Positions 36,485-46,035 of a stretch of DNA of 64,000 nt are shown here, one piece after another. Location: positions 48,670-112,669 of the forward strand of contig NZ_LNQV01000009.1 in the NCBI RefSeq assembly GCF_001515305.1. Direction: 5' to 3'. The notes under the pieces were generated by a model. It was not told the origin of the DNA. It saw only the letters and a list, made by a program, of their open reading frames with translations, and made no database searches. This DNA comes from Aquitalea pelogenes (GTDB lineage: Bacteria; Pseudomonadota; Gammaproteobacteria; Burkholderiales; Chromobacteriaceae). The position numbers and the translations under genes were made by a program. Within the stretch, counting starts at the first letter, position 1, and every line of letters starts with the position of its first letter.

Positions 36485-37903
36485 ATGCCGCTGAAAACCC
36501 TGTATTCGCGCCTGCCATCTGTAGACCGCTTGCTCAACCACCCGCTGGTGGAAAAGCTGATTGACCGGCATGGCAATGCCGCACTGACCGAAGCCGTGCG
36601 CCAGACCCTGGACGAAGCACGCCAGCATATCCGCAACACACACAGCCTGCCGCAATGGGCTGAGGACGAAGGACAGCTGGCGCATGCCGCCAGTCAGCGG
36701 GTTTGTGCGCGCCAGCAGGTGCAGATGCGACCGGTGTTCAACCTCAGTGGCACGGTGCTACACACCAATCTGGGGCGTGCGCCGATGGCAGAAGAAGCCG
36801 TTGCTGCCGTGAGCAACGCCATGCGCGAAGCAGTGACACTGGAATACGATCTGGACGGCGCAGGCCGCGGTCACCGCGACAGCGTCATCAGCGCGTTGCT
36901 GCAAGAGCTGACCGGTGCCGAGGCCGCCTGCGTGGTCAACAACAATGCTGCGGCCGTGCTGATCATGCTGTCTACGGTGGCGGCCGGGCGCGAAGTGATT
37001 GTGTCGCGTGGCGAGCTGGTGGAAATCGGTGGGGCCTTCCGCATGCCGGACGTCATGCGGCAAGCCGGCTGCCAGCTGGTGGAAGTAGGTGCCACCAACC
37101 GCACCCACCTGCGCGACTACCGCCAGGCCATCACACCGGACACCGGCCTGCTGATGAAGGTGCATACCAGCAATTACCAGATAGAAGGCTTCACCCACAG
37201 CGTGAGCGAAGCCGAACTGGCCACGCTGGCCCGCGAGCATGGCTTGCCGGTGGCCACCGATCTGGGTTCGGGCGCACTGGTGGACCTTTCCGCCTATGGC
37301 CTGCCAGCCGAACCCATGCCGCAGCAGATGATTGCGCAGGGCGTCGATCTGGTCAGTTTCTCCGGCGACAAACTGCTGGGTGGACCACAAGCCGGGCTGA
37401 TCATCGGCAAGCAAAGCTGGATAGACAAAATCCAGAAGCACCCACTCAAGCGTGCCCTGCGCTGCGACAAAATGACGCTGGCAGCACTGGAAGCCACCTT
37501 GCGCCTGTACCTGCAGCCGGACAAGCTGGTACAGCAGCTGCCCACCCTGCGCCGCCTCACCCGACCGCAGGCTGAAATCCGTCAGCTCGCGGAGCGTCTG
37601 CTACCGGCACTGAGTAGCTACGCCGGTAGCGGTTTTGACCTTGGCAGCAGCGCCTGCCTGTCGCAAATCGGCAGTGGTTCCCTGCCGGTGGACCGCCTGC
37701 CCAGCTGGGCCATCACCTTCAGCCCGCGGGATGGACGCGGCAGCACGCTGGAAGCACTGGCCCAGCAATTGCGCAGCCTGCCCTCTCCGGTGATCGGGCG
37801 GTTATACGACGGAAAGTTGTGGCTGGACCTGCGCTGTCTGGAAGATGAAAGCGCTTTTCTTGCCAACCTGCAGCCAGCAGACGGTGCCAGTCAGCCCCGT
37901 TAA
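36485..37903 (+). CDS. selA: L-seryl-tRNA(Sec) selenium transferase SelA
   Basis: SelA converts seryl-tRNA(Sec) to selenocysteinyl-tRNA(Sec) with selenophosphate. The 472-residue PLP enzyme shows the N-terminal tRNA-binding domain ([11 protein letters not shown]), [52 protein letters not shown] and the PLP Lys296 in [16 protein letters not shown] (K295 in E. coli). It follows a small membrane protein gene by 9 bases. Its TAA stop shares TTAA with the stop of the convergent glpM-like gene. It serves the UGA in fdnG. Confidence 0.96.
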   Translation: MPLKTLYSRLPSVDRLLNHPLVEKLIDRHGNAALTEAVRQTLDEARQHIRNTHSLPQWAEDEGQLAHAASQRVCARQQVQMRPVFNLSGTVLHTNLGRAPMAEEAVAAVSNAMREAVTLEYDLDGAGRGHRDSVISALLQELTGAEAACVVNNNAAAVLIMLSTVAAGREVIVSRGELVEIGGAFRMPDVMRQAGCQLVEVGATNRTHLRDYRQAITPDTGLLMKVHTSNYQIEGFTHSVSEAELATLAREHGLPVATDLGSGALVDLSAYGLPAEPMPQQMIAQGVDLVSFSGDKLLGGPQAGLIIGKQSWIDKIQKHPLKRALRCDKMTLAALEATLRLYLQPDKLVQQLPTLRRLTRPQAEIRQLAERLLPALSSYAGSGFDLGSSACLSQIGSGSLPVDRLPSWAITFSPRDGRGSTLEALAQQLRSLPSPVIGRLYDGKLWLDLRCLEDESAFLANLQPADGASQPR

Positions 37904-38265
37904 CCGTGCCAGCGGCTCCAGCCCAATATCAGCACCAGGGCGGCCACACCCCAGCTGCAAGTGGCCGCCGCCAGCGCCCACGGCAGGCGCAGACGGTCCA
38001 GCAGGCAATACAGGCTGAACAGGTAGACGAAATACGGCAGCAAGGACCACATGCCAAACAGCACCGTGGTCTTGAGAGCCAGTGCGCCACGTTCGCTGCC
38101 GACAATATAGTGGGCGATCAGGGCAAACGTGGGAAACAAGGGCACCAGGCCAGCGATATAGTAATTGCGCGAGCGGGACAACAGGCTGATCAACACCACC
38201 GCCAGTGCACCCAGCAAAGACTTGAGCAACAGTGCCAAGATCATTCCAGAAATAAATGCAGACAA
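37900..38265 (-). CDS. glpM: GlpM family membrane protein
   Basis: This 121-residue hydrophobic protein has four predicted helices (about residues 6-24, 36-53, 64-85, 94-114) and matches the GlpM family by length and by the [26 protein letters not shown] block. GlpM was linked to alginate production in Pseudomonas, but its biochemical role is unknown. It ends in the same TTAA tetramer as selA, on the other strand. The start ATG follows a weak ribosome binding site. Confidence 0.83.
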   Translation of the reverse strand: MSAFISGMILALLLKSLLGALAVVLISLLSRSRNYYIAGLVPLFPTFALIAHYIVGSERGALALKTTVLFGMWSLLPYFVYLFSLYCLLDRLRLPWALAAATCSWGVAALVLILGWSRWHG

Positions 38266-38412
38266 TCGCTATTCTGACATGAACCATCGCAGCAGCTGAA
38301 TGCACATTATTCTTATTATTGTTTTTATTTACCAAACAATAACATTCAATTAAGAAAAACTTAAGGCAGCTATGGCATACTGCACAACCCACCTGATTTG
38401 AAACAGACAGCC

Positions 38413-39351
38413 ATGACCCTGCACACCAGTCATTCTCCCCAGGAAAGCACCGACGAAGCCACGCGCAACAAGGCTGCGCGTCGCAGCACCATGGTCAGCG
38501 TATGGGTCAATATCGTGCTGGCCACCGCCCAGGTGCTGATTGGCGTGTTTGCCAAATCCCAGGCGCTGGTGGCCGATGGTGTCCACTCGCTGTCCGACCT
38601 GTTGTCGGACTTTGTCGTCCTGCTGGCCGGGCACCACAGCCGCAAGGGACCGGATGCGGATCACCAATATGGTCACCAGCGTTACGAAAACGCTGCCTCG
38701 CTGGTATTGGGACTGCTCCTGCTGGCTGTCGGCATCGGCATGCTGTGGTCCGCCGCAGTGAAGTTTCACGACCCCTCGACCATTCCCACCGTGCACAGCA
38801 TCGCCCTGTGGGTAGCCATCACGGCACTGGTCTGCAAAGAGCTGTTGTTCCGCTTCATGCTGGCGGTGGCGCAACGCGTCCGCTCCAGCATGCTGGTGGC
38901 CAATGCCTGGCATGCACGTTCCGATGCAGCCTCCTCGCTTGTGGTAGCCATTGGCATCATCGGCAACCTGATGGGCTATCCGATTCTGGACCCGGTAGCA
39001 GCGCTGATCGTTGGCTTCATCGTGGGAAAAATGGGCTGGAGCTTTGCCTGGAGTTCGCTGCACGACCTGATGGACCGTGCTGCCGATGCGGAAGAAACCG
39101 CCGCCATCCGCCAGACCCTGCTGGCGACCAAGGGGGTGCTGGCCCTGCATGATTTGCGCACCCGCAAAATGGGCGACCTGATTCTGGTTGATGTCCATCT
39201 GGAAGTGGATGGCCACATGAATGTGTTTGAAGCCCACGATATTGCGGAGCGCGCACGCGATGAAGTCATGCGCGCGCATCCGGTACTCAATGTGATGACC
39301 CATATCGACCCGGTTGGTCTGGAGCATCCGGCAGACCGCTCAGTCGCATGA
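38413..39351 (+). CDS. Cation diffusion facilitator family transporter
   Basis: This 312-residue inner-membrane divalent metal/proton antiporter is of the FieF/CzcD superfamily. There are about six helices in residues 20-215 with the metal-site motifs ALVADGVHSLSDLLSDFVV and ANAWHARSDAASSLVVAIG, then a cytoplasmic C-terminal domain (about 220-305) with a His-containing VDVHLEVDGHMNVFEAHDIA. Substrate (Zn, Fe or Mn) cannot be read from sequence. An upstream TTG would extend it by five residues; the ATG was chosen. Its stop overlaps the selB start, an unusual coupling. Confidence 0.9.
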   Translation: MTLHTSHSPQESTDEATRNKAARRSTMVSVWVNIVLATAQVLIGVFAKSQALVADGVHSLSDLLSDFVVLLAGHHSRKGPDADHQYGHQRYENAASLVLGLLLLAVGIGMLWSAAVKFHDPSTIPTVHSIALWVAITALVCKELLFRFMLAVAQRVRSSMLVANAWHARSDAASSLVVAIGIIGNLMGYPILDPVAALIVGFIVGKMGWSFAWSSLHDLMDRAADAEETAAIRQTLLATKGVLALHDLRTRKMGDLILVDVHLEVDGHMNVFEAHDIAERARDEVMRAHPVLNVMTHIDPVGLEHPADRSVA

Positions 39352-41261
39352 TTTTTGCCACGGCCGGCCATGTCGACCATGGCAAGACATCCCTGCTGAC
39401 CGCACTGACCGGCCACGATGCCGACCGGCTGCCGGAAGAAAAAAAGCGCGGCATGACCATAGACCTGGGCTATGTCTACCTGCCGCTGGACGATGGACGC
39501 ATTGCCGGTTTCATTGACGTCCCCGGCCATGAAAAATTTCTGGCCAACATGCTGTGTGGTCTTTCCGGCATTCCGCATGCCCTGCTGGTCATTGCGGCGG
39601 ACGACGGCATCATGCCGCAAACCCGCGAACACCTTGCCATCCTGCAACTCAGCGGCATTCCCCGGCTCACCGTGGTCATCAGCAAGTGCGACCTGGTGGA
39701 TGAAACCACCTTGCAGGCGCAAAGCCGCGCAGTGCGCCACTGGCTGCAGGACAGTCCCTGGCCGGATGCGCCGCTGTTTGCGGTCTCCAGTGTGCAAGGC
39801 CTGGGCATTGCCCAACTGCGCCAGCATCTGCTGGACAACCTGCAACCTTCCGGTCTGCCGCAAGGACAACGCTTTCGCCTGGCGATCGACCGGGCATTCA
39901 GCCTGAGCGGTGCCGGGCTGGTGGTCACCGGCACAGCACTGAACGGCCAGGTTGCGGTGGGTGACAGACTGTGGTTGAGCGGACGAGACAGCCAGGTCCG
40001 GGTACGCAGCCTGCATGTACAGAATACCGCTGCCGAATCTGGTCAGGCAGGACAGCGTATTGCGCTGAATCTGGTGGGTGACGTGCAAAAGCAGGACATC
40101 CAGCGCGGCGACTGGCTATTCGACACCCAGCCGCCCGCCCCCAGCCAGCGCATCGCCGTTCAGCTGCATGCCATTGAGGCACTCACACACTGGCAAGCAG
40201 TGCATATCCACCACGCTGCACGTCACATCACCGGGCGAGTGTGCCTGCTGGATCACAGCCAGTTGGCAGTCTCGGAAAGCGGCCTGGCCGAACTGGTGCT
40301 GGACCAGCCCTTGTGGCTGGCCGATGGCGACAGGCTGATCCTGCGCGATGCCAGCGCCCGCCACACCATTGCCGGTGCCAAGGTACTGGAACTGCAAGTG
40401 CCGGAACGGGGCAAGCGTCAGAGCGCACGACTGGACTATCTGCGGCAATTGTCCGGTCCGGCACAGCCTCTGGCCGAGCAGTTGCAAAGGCAAAGCGAAC
40501 AGCAGGCCGTGGCGCTGGATGCCTTTGCCTGGGCCAAGCAGCTGGACAGCCAGGCCATGCAGGCGCTGTTGAGTACCTGCCCGGGTCAACAAGTAGAAGG
40601 CTGGCTCTATCACCCGGCACATTGGCAGTCGATGCAGCACAGCGTGCTGGAGCGGCTGGCCATGCTGCATCAGCAACAACCGGATCAACTGGGTGCCAGC
40701 CGGGGACGGCTGCGACGACTGGCCCTGCCCGGACAGCCTGAAGCCGCCGTCAACCTGCTGCTGAACCAGCTACTGCAACAAGGCTTGCTGTGCCAGACGC
40801 GTGGCTGGCTGCACCTGCCGGAACATGTGCTTAGCTTCACCGCACAGGAACAGGAACAATGGCAGCGCCTGGCCCCCTGCTTTGCCGGCAGCGAACCGCA
40901 ATGGGTGCGAGACCTGGCCCGCCTGCTCGCCATGGAAGAAACCGACATGCGTCGCCTGCTACACAAGGCGGCCCGGCTTGGACACGTGGTCGCCGTGGTG
41001 CAGGACCGCTATTTCGCCACCCATCACGTGCACCACATGGCCGACATCATCCGTACATTGTGCGAGCAGCACGGACATGCCGATGCCGCCAGCTTTCGCG
41101 ACCAGCTGGGCTGCGGTCGCAAGCTGGCCATCCAGATTCTGGAGTTTTATGACCGCAGCGGCTTTACCCGTCGTCTGGCGGACAGGCACCTGTTACGGGA
41201 AAGCATGCTGTTTGGCAGTGCCAGCCTGCAGGCGGACGCCCCCGCTGCAGGCCCGCAGTGA
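39348..41261 (+). CDS. selB: Selenocysteine-specific translation elongation factor SelB
   Basis: SelB is the EF-Tu-like GTPase that brings Sec-tRNA to UGA codons next to a SECIS hairpin. The 637-residue protein has the P-loop GHVDHGKT (residues 7-14), RGMTIDLGY (switch region), DVPGHEKFLANML (G3), the G4 motif SKCDLVD, domains II-III, and four winged-helix repeats at the C terminus (about 380-637) that bind the mRNA hairpin. The start overlaps the CDF transporter stop (ATGA). selC lies 22 bases downstream on the same strand, so selB and selC may share a transcript. Confidence 0.96.
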   Translation: MIFATAGHVDHGKTSLLTALTGHDADRLPEEKKRGMTIDLGYVYLPLDDGRIAGFIDVPGHEKFLANMLCGLSGIPHALLVIAADDGIMPQTREHLAILQLSGIPRLTVVISKCDLVDETTLQAQSRAVRHWLQDSPWPDAPLFAVSSVQGLGIAQLRQHLLDNLQPSGLPQGQRFRLAIDRAFSLSGAGLVVTGTALNGQVAVGDRLWLSGRDSQVRVRSLHVQNTAAESGQAGQRIALNLVGDVQKQDIQRGDWLFDTQPPAPSQRIAVQLHAIEALTHWQAVHIHHAARHITGRVCLLDHSQLAVSESGLAELVLDQPLWLADGDRLILRDASARHTIAGAKVLELQVPERGKRQSARLDYLRQLSGPAQPLAEQLQRQSEQQAVALDAFAWAKQLDSQAMQALLSTCPGQQVEGWLYHPAHWQSMQHSVLERLAMLHQQQPDQLGASRGRLRRLALPGQPEAAVNLLLNQLLQQGLLCQTRGWLHLPEHVLSFTAQEQEQWQRLAPCFAGSEPQWVRDLARLLAMEETDMRRLLHKAARLGHVVAVVQDRYFATHHVHHMADIIRTLCEQHGHADAASFRDQLGCGRKLAIQILEFYDRSGFTRRLADRHLLRESMLFGSASLQADAPAAGPQ

Positions 41262-41283
41262 AACCGCTATAATCAGCCCTCAC

Positions 41284-41378
41284 GGAAGAGAGGCACTCCC
41301 GGTGGGGTGGCTGGTCTTCAAAACCAGAAGGGGCCGCCAGCGGTCCCGGGTGGGTTCGACTCCCATTCTCTTCCGCCA
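41284..41378 (+). tRNA. selC: tRNA-Sec (TCA), selC
   Basis: This 95-base tRNA has an extended acceptor stem (GGAAGAGAGG with CTCTTCC before the encoded GCCA), a long variable arm (GGGGCCGCCAGCGGTCCC) and the anticodon loop CTTCAAA with anticodon TCA. These are the hallmarks of bacterial selenocysteine tRNA, and the length equals that of E. coli selC. It follows selB directly. Confidence 0.97.
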
Positions 41379-41524
41379 TCAACACCGCCCGTCCGCGCAG
41401 GCGCAGATCTTGCGCAACACGCAGCTCTCCTGCCCAGCTCCCAAGCGAATGACGTTCAGCAAGCTGTAGCGCACTCTTGCTCCACGCTCATTCCGCCGTC
41501 ACAGCAAAGCCAGCCCGCCAAAAT

Positions 41525-41547
41525 GAAAAACCCGCAGCAGCGGGTTT
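41525..41547 (-). terminator. Terminator of the orphan gene next to selC
   Basis: AAACCCGC (41528-41535) pairs with GCGGGTTT (41540-41547); on the minus strand it ends in five T. It lies 39 bases beyond the stop of the minus-strand orphan gene and supports that gene being expressed. Confidence 0.75.
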
Positions 41548-41585
41548 GGCAGGGTGAAACGGGCTGTGCAAGGGCAAACGGCCAG

Positions 41586-42059
41586 TCAACCCGGCGGGTT
41601 GCCCTCGCCAATAAGACGATGGCGATAGTAGTCCAGATAAGCCGTGTACAGGTGATTGAGCACGCTGACACTGCGACGACCGGACTTTGCCATGCAGGCT
41701 TGCCGTGCAGCATTCAGCTCACGGACCTCGTAAGGCATCAACACGATCTCATCGCGGGACTGATAAACCGAAAACACCGACTTCAGGTTTTCAATCACAT
41801 GCTGTATCAGTTTTGCCTCAGGTGAATGCACATTGACATACAGGACATGAAAGGCCTTGAACAGGGCAATGGTCTGGATGATCTTATCTTCGTCTGCTTT
41901 TCCGGAACACAGCGCTGCACAGCAAATCGTCATATTTTGTTTGATATTGATCATGATGCCACACTGACTTTCGCTGACTATTGCCTCTAACACCACATGC
42001 CCTGCACAGGCAAAGGCTTGCATGGAATGCAGGACATGGATTTCCAGCATGACAGCCAT
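41586..42059 (-). CDS. Hypothetical protein next to selC
   Basis: This open frame encodes about 157 residues if started at the ATG at 42059; other in-frame ATGs at 42107, 42050 and 42023 are possible, and none has a strong ribosome binding site. I do not recognise the product. It looks soluble, has several Cys in the N-terminal half (context TICCAALCSGKADED) and a helical C-terminal part ending LYTAYLDYYRHRLIGEG. Codon use is less GC-biased than in neighbouring genes and a terminator lies right behind it. Position beside a tRNA gene and composition suggest recent acquisition. Confidence 0.55.
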   Translation of the reverse strand: MAVMLEIHVLHSMQAFACAGHVVLEAIVSESQCGIMINIKQNMTICCAALCSGKADEDKIIQTIALFKAFHVLYVNVHSPEAKLIQHVIENLKSVFSVYQSRDEIVLMPYEVRELNAARQACMAKSGRRSVSVLNHLYTAYLDYYRHRLIGEGNPPG

Positions 42060-42452
42060 ATCCGGAGAGCAAGCGGTGGGGGCGCTGCTTGAGACCGGAC
42101 AGGGCAACAGACGGTGGTCTCATTGCTTGCCATCACACAGGTTCTGCCAAGCATATCACTCCGGCACCACTTGCCAAGTGCGCGTGGCAGCCGGTTTTCC
42201 GCTTTGACCTGATTTTTCTAGTTATAAGTCATATCGGCACAATTAAACTGATTCATTTAAATTATTTGTCTTCCGATGTGCTTGTTGGCTGGCAAATGCC
42301 TGAGCATGGATAAACGCCAAGTAGACTGCAGCAAGCCTTTTGACAATAAAAGCGTATCACCCGCCGCGCCGGCAGAAGAACCTGCTTTCTCTCCACTTGG
42401 CCAGCTTCTATAACAAAACATACAAAAAAGCGTTAGCCTGGGGATAAGAATC
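42060..42452. other. AT-rich intergenic region before the PAS-MCP gene
   Basis: About 390 bases without a supported gene. The part from about 42205 to 42275 is strikingly AT-rich (for example TTCATTTAAATTATTTGTC), unlike the GC-rich surroundings. It must hold the promoters of two divergent genes. I found no consensus sigma-28 or sigma-54 site and no repeat of the selC 3' end. Confidence 0.5.
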
Positions 42453-43778
42453 ATGTTCAATCAACAATTCAAACAGCGAATTGCCACACTGGAACAACAA
42501 CTGTCGGCGGCACGGCAACTGGAACAGGCGCTGGATCTCTCCATGGCGCTGATTCGCTTCAGCCCCGATGGCCAGATTCTGGAAGCCAATCAGAACTTTC
42601 TCGACACCATGGGTTATCAGGGGAGTGAAGAGCTGCAAGGCAAGCCGCATAGCCTGTTGTGCGAGGCGGCCTACTCCGGCAGCGCGGAATACCGCCGTTT
42701 CTGGGAGCAACTGCGCCGCGGCGAGTTTTATCGGGACCGGGTCAAACGCGTCGCCCGCGACGGACACGTCGTGTGGCTGCAGGCCACTTACTCCCCGGTA
42801 CTGGATGCCACCGGCCGGGTTGGCAGCATCATCAAACTGGCGACGGACATTACCGACAGCGTGATGAATGCGGCACGTAACAACGCCATATTGCAAGCCA
42901 TCAACCGGGCCATGGCGTGTATCGAATTTTCAGCCGATGGCCAGATTCTTGAAGCCAACGACCACTTCCTGCAGGCCACCGGCTACAGCCGTGCCAGCCT
43001 GATCGGCCAGCAGCATCGCATCCTGTGCGACCCTGCCTTTGCCAACAGCCCGGAATATGCCGCGCTATGGGAGCGGCTGCGCAGCGGCCAGTACTACAGC
43101 GGGCGCATCAGTCGCCGCACACGTGACGGGAGAACCATCTGGCTGGAAGCCAATTACAACCCGGTACTGGATGAAAGCGGCCACGTGTGCAGCGTCATCA
43201 AGTTTGCCACCGACATCACCGCCCAGGTCGAACAACAAACCATGGAGCGTGACTCCGCACTGCAAGCCTACGCCACGGCGCAGGAAACCCAGGCGCTGGC
43301 CAACGCCGGCGTATTTGATATCGAACAGAGCATCGACAACATCATGACCATGGCCAGTGATATCGAACGTGGCAGCCAGCAGGTTGTACAACTGGGCGAG
43401 CGTTCGCAGCAAATCGGCTCCATCGTGCAAACCATCAAGGACATTGCCGACCAGACCAATCTGCTGGCACTGAATGCCGCCATCGAAGCCGCCCGCGCAG
43501 GCGAGATGGGTCGTGGCTTTGCCGTGGTGGCCGACGAAGTGCGCAAGCTGGCGGAGCGCACGGCCAGCTCGACGGTGGAAATCAATCGCATGGTGCATGA
43601 CATCCAGAACCATACCGGACATGCGGTTTCCAGCATGGAACACCTGCTGGAACAGGCCAATGGCAATGTCGGCCTGTCCCAGCGGGTGGGGGAAACCATC
43701 AGCCAGATCAACCAGCAAGCCAAGGGCGTGGTAAGCAGTGTCAGCCGTTTTGCCGAGATGAAATCGCAGGCCGCCTGA
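42453..43778 (+). CDS. Soluble PAS-PAS methyl-accepting protein (BdlA-like)
   Basis: This 441-residue chemoreceptor has no transmembrane segment. A short coiled N terminus is followed by two tandem PAS domains (about residues 25-140 and 145-262) that are clear duplicates: both contain [11 protein letters not shown], and both end in [12 protein letters not shown] or [12 protein letters not shown]. The cytoplasmic signalling domain has the tip [20 protein letters not shown]. Layout and length match the Pseudomonas biofilm-dispersion protein BdlA and the Aer2 style of energy or redox sensors. No cofactor ligand can be named. It is monocistronic, ahead of lutA by 104 bases. Confidence 0.88.
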   Translation: MFNQQFKQRIATLEQQLSAARQLEQALDLSMALIRFSPDGQILEANQNFLDTMGYQGSEELQGKPHSLLCEAAYSGSAEYRRFWEQLRRGEFYRDRVKRVARDGHVVWLQATYSPVLDATGRVGSIIKLATDITDSVMNAARNNAILQAINRAMACIEFSADGQILEANDHFLQATGYSRASLIGQQHRILCDPAFANSPEYAALWERLRSGQYYSGRISRRTRDGRTIWLEANYNPVLDESGHVCSVIKFATDITAQVEQQTMERDSALQAYATAQETQALANAGVFDIEQSIDNIMTMASDIERGSQQVVQLGERSQQIGSIVQTIKDIADQTNLLALNAAIEAARAGEMGRGFAVVADEVRKLAERTASSTVEINRMVHDIQNHTGHAVSSMEHLLEQANGNVGLSQRVGETISQINQQAKGVVSSVSRFAEMKSQAA

Positions 43779-43882
43779 AACAACTGTCTGCGCGCAAGGG
43801 TAAATCCGAATTGGCAGCAGCAGGGCGATCATTATCTAATGCGGACCTGAACCCTGCTCCTGCCTGTCGGAGGCCCTGCCCC

Positions 43883-44638
43883 ATGAAAATCGGCCTGTTC
43901 ATTCCCTGTTTCATCAACGAACTGTTCCCCCATGTCGCCATGGCAACCCTGGAGCTACTGGAAAGCCTGGGCTGCGAAGTCGAATTTCCGATGGAACAGT
44001 CCTGTTGCGGTCAGCCATTGGCCAATAACGGTGACAGCAAAGGCGCTTGCGATGCTGCACGCCGCTTCACCGATGTCTTTCAGCGCTACGATTATGTCGT
44101 TGCCCCTTCTGGCAGTTGCGTGTCCCACGTGACCCATCATTACGACTGGTACATCGCGGAAGATAGTGCCTACCAGCAACTCAAGCCCAAGGTCTACGAA
44201 ATCATCGAATTCCTGCAGGATGTCCTGAAGCTGGAAAAGCTGCCCAAGCCGGTGTATTTCCCGCACAAGGTTTCCATCCACCAGAGTTGCCACGGCCTGC
44301 GCGAGCTGCATCACGCCAGTCCGTCCGAACTGATGATGCCCTATCACTCGCGCCTGGAGTCCATCCTCAAGCTGGTGGACGGCGTGGAAGTCCTGCTGCC
44401 GGAACGCCGTGACGAATGCTGCGGTTTTGGCGGCACTTTCTGTGTCGATGAACCGGAACTGTCCACCGCCATGGGTGAAGACCGCATTGCCCAGCACGAA
44501 GCCACCGGCGCGGAATACATCGTCGGCGCCGACCCCTCCTGCCTGATGCACATGGGCGGCATCATCCGTCATCAGGGCAAGACCATCCGCCCGCTGCACA
44601 TCGTGGAAATCCTCACCGGCCGGGGAGCAGGCGCATGA
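43883..44638 (+). CDS. lutA: L-lactate utilization protein LutA
   Basis: LutA is the CCG-domain iron-sulfur subunit of the LutABC lactate oxidation complex. The 251-residue protein carries two CCG modules, EQSCCGQPLAN and ECCGFGGTFCVDEP, typical of heterodisulfide-reductase-like cluster binding. The ATG at 43883 begins MKIGLFIPCFINELFP, matching the family start; 24 codons upstream in frame were rejected. The end overlaps lutB by 4 bases. No lactate permease gene is adjacent. Confidence 0.93.
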   Translation: MKIGLFIPCFINELFPHVAMATLELLESLGCEVEFPMEQSCCGQPLANNGDSKGACDAARRFTDVFQRYDYVVAPSGSCVSHVTHHYDWYIAEDSAYQQLKPKVYEIIEFLQDVLKLEKLPKPVYFPHKVSIHQSCHGLRELHHASPSELMMPYHSRLESILKLVDGVEVLLPERRDECCGFGGTFCVDEPELSTAMGEDRIAQHEATGAEYIVGADPSCLMHMGGIIRHQGKTIRPLHIVEILTGRGAGA

Positions 44639-46035
44639 AAGACGATAGCGTAAAACACCCGCAGGCAGCGGCTGAATTCCTGAAGGACCGCGCCCAGGCC
44701 AAATGGCACGACAGCGCCATCTGGTGGGTCAGGCAAAAGCGCGATGCCCAGGCCAAGCAACTGCCGGAATGGGAAGAGCTGCGCCGACTGGCACGCGAAA
44801 TCAAGGCCCATACCCTGTCGCAGCTGGACGACTACCTGGCCCAGTTTGAAGCCAATGCGCAAAAAAATGGCGTGACCGTACACTGGGCAGCCGATGCCGA
44901 CGAGCACAACCGCATCGTGCACGGCATTCTGGCAGCAAAACAGGTGAAGAAGCTGGTCAAGTCCAAGTCCATGCTGACCGAAGAGTGCGGGCTCAACCCC
45001 TATCTGGAACAGCATGGCATCGAAGTGGTGGATACCGACCTGGGCGAGCGCATCGTGCAATTGCGCCACGAAGCCCCCAGCCACATCGTGATGCCGGCGA
45101 TCCACCTGAAAAAAGAACAGATTTCCGAGCTTTTCCACAAGGAGCTGGGCACCGAGGCCGGCAATAACGACCCCACCTATCTCACCCACGCGGCACGGGC
45201 CAATCTGCGCGAGCACTTCCTGACGGCGGATGCCGGCCTGACCGGGGTGAACTTTGCCATTGCCGAAACCGGTGGCGTGGTGGTGTGCACCAATGAAGGC
45301 AATGCCGACCTGGGCACCAGCCTGCCGCCCATTCACATTGCCAGCATGGGGCTGGAAAAAATCATTCCCAAGCTGGAGCACCTGGGCGTATTCACCCGCC
45401 TGCTGGCCCGCTCGGCCATCGGCTCGCCGGTCACCACGTATACCTCACACTTCCATCAGGCCCGGCCCGGTGGCGAGATGCACATTGTCATCGTGGATAA
45501 CGGCCGTAGCGAGATTCTGGGCAATGAAGACTTCTACCAGAGCCTGCGCTGCATCCGTTGCGGTGCCTGCATGAATACCTGTCCGGTCTACCGGCGCAGC
45601 AGCGGCTTCAGCTACAGCTACATCATTCCCGGCCCCATCGGTTCCACCCTGGGCCCCAGCCGCGACATGAAAAAGCACGGCAGTATGGCCTTTGCCTGCA
45701 GTACTTGCGGCTCCTGCTCCAATGTCTGCCCGGTCAAGATCAACCTGCACGAACAACTGGTCCTGCATCGCAAGAAGGCGTTTGACCAGAACCTGCTGCC
45801 CGCCGGCAAGAAAATGGGCTTGCTGGCCATGCGCTTCCTCACCCAGCATCCGGCGCTGTTTGACCTGGGCGGCAAGGTGATGCGCAAGGTAGTGCCCATC
45901 ATTCCGGAAAGCCTTACCCGCCACAGCGCCTGGAGTCGTGCCGGGCGCGATGTGCCACCCATGCCGAGCCAAAGCTTCAAGGAGCTGTACCAACAGCGCA
46001 GTAAGGACAAGAAGGACAAGGAGGGCCAACAATGA
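44635..46035 (+). CDS. lutB: L-lactate utilization protein LutB
   Basis: This 466-residue subunit has an N-terminal LUD domain (ADADEHNRIVHGILAAK, then AETGGVVVCTNEGNADLG) and two ferredoxin-type clusters, CIRCGACMNTCPVYRR and CSTCGSCSNVCPVKIN, near residues 305-370, followed by a C-terminal LutB domain. It carries electrons from L-lactate oxidation, probably to quinone. Overlaps at both ends (ATGA) show a coupled lutABC operon. Confidence 0.94.
   Translation: MKDDSVKHPQAAAEFLKDRAQAKWHDSAIWWVRQKRDAQAKQLPEWEELRRLAREIKAHTLSQLDDYLAQFEANAQKNGVTVHWAADADEHNRIVHGILAAKQVKKLVKSKSMLTEECGLNPYLEQHGIEVVDTDLGERIVQLRHEAPSHIVMPAIHLKKEQISELFHKELGTEAGNNDPTYLTHAARANLREHFLTADAGLTGVNFAIAETGGVVVCTNEGNADLGTSLPPIHIASMGLEKIIPKLEHLGVFTRLLARSAIGSPVTTYTSHFHQARPGGEMHIVIVDNGRSEILGNEDFYQSLRCIRCGACMNTCPVYRRSSGFSYSYIIPGPIGSTLGPSRDMKKHGSMAFACSTCGSCSNVCPVKINLHEQLVLHRKKAFDQNLLPAGKKMGLLAMRFLTQHPALFDLGGKVMRKVVPIIPESLTRHSAWSRAGRDVPPMPSQSFKELYQQRSKDKKDKEGQQ

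Noticed and set aside
41284..42452. Integrative element at selC
   Set aside because: No integrase gene and no second copy of the selC 3' end was found downstream; only the composition change remains.
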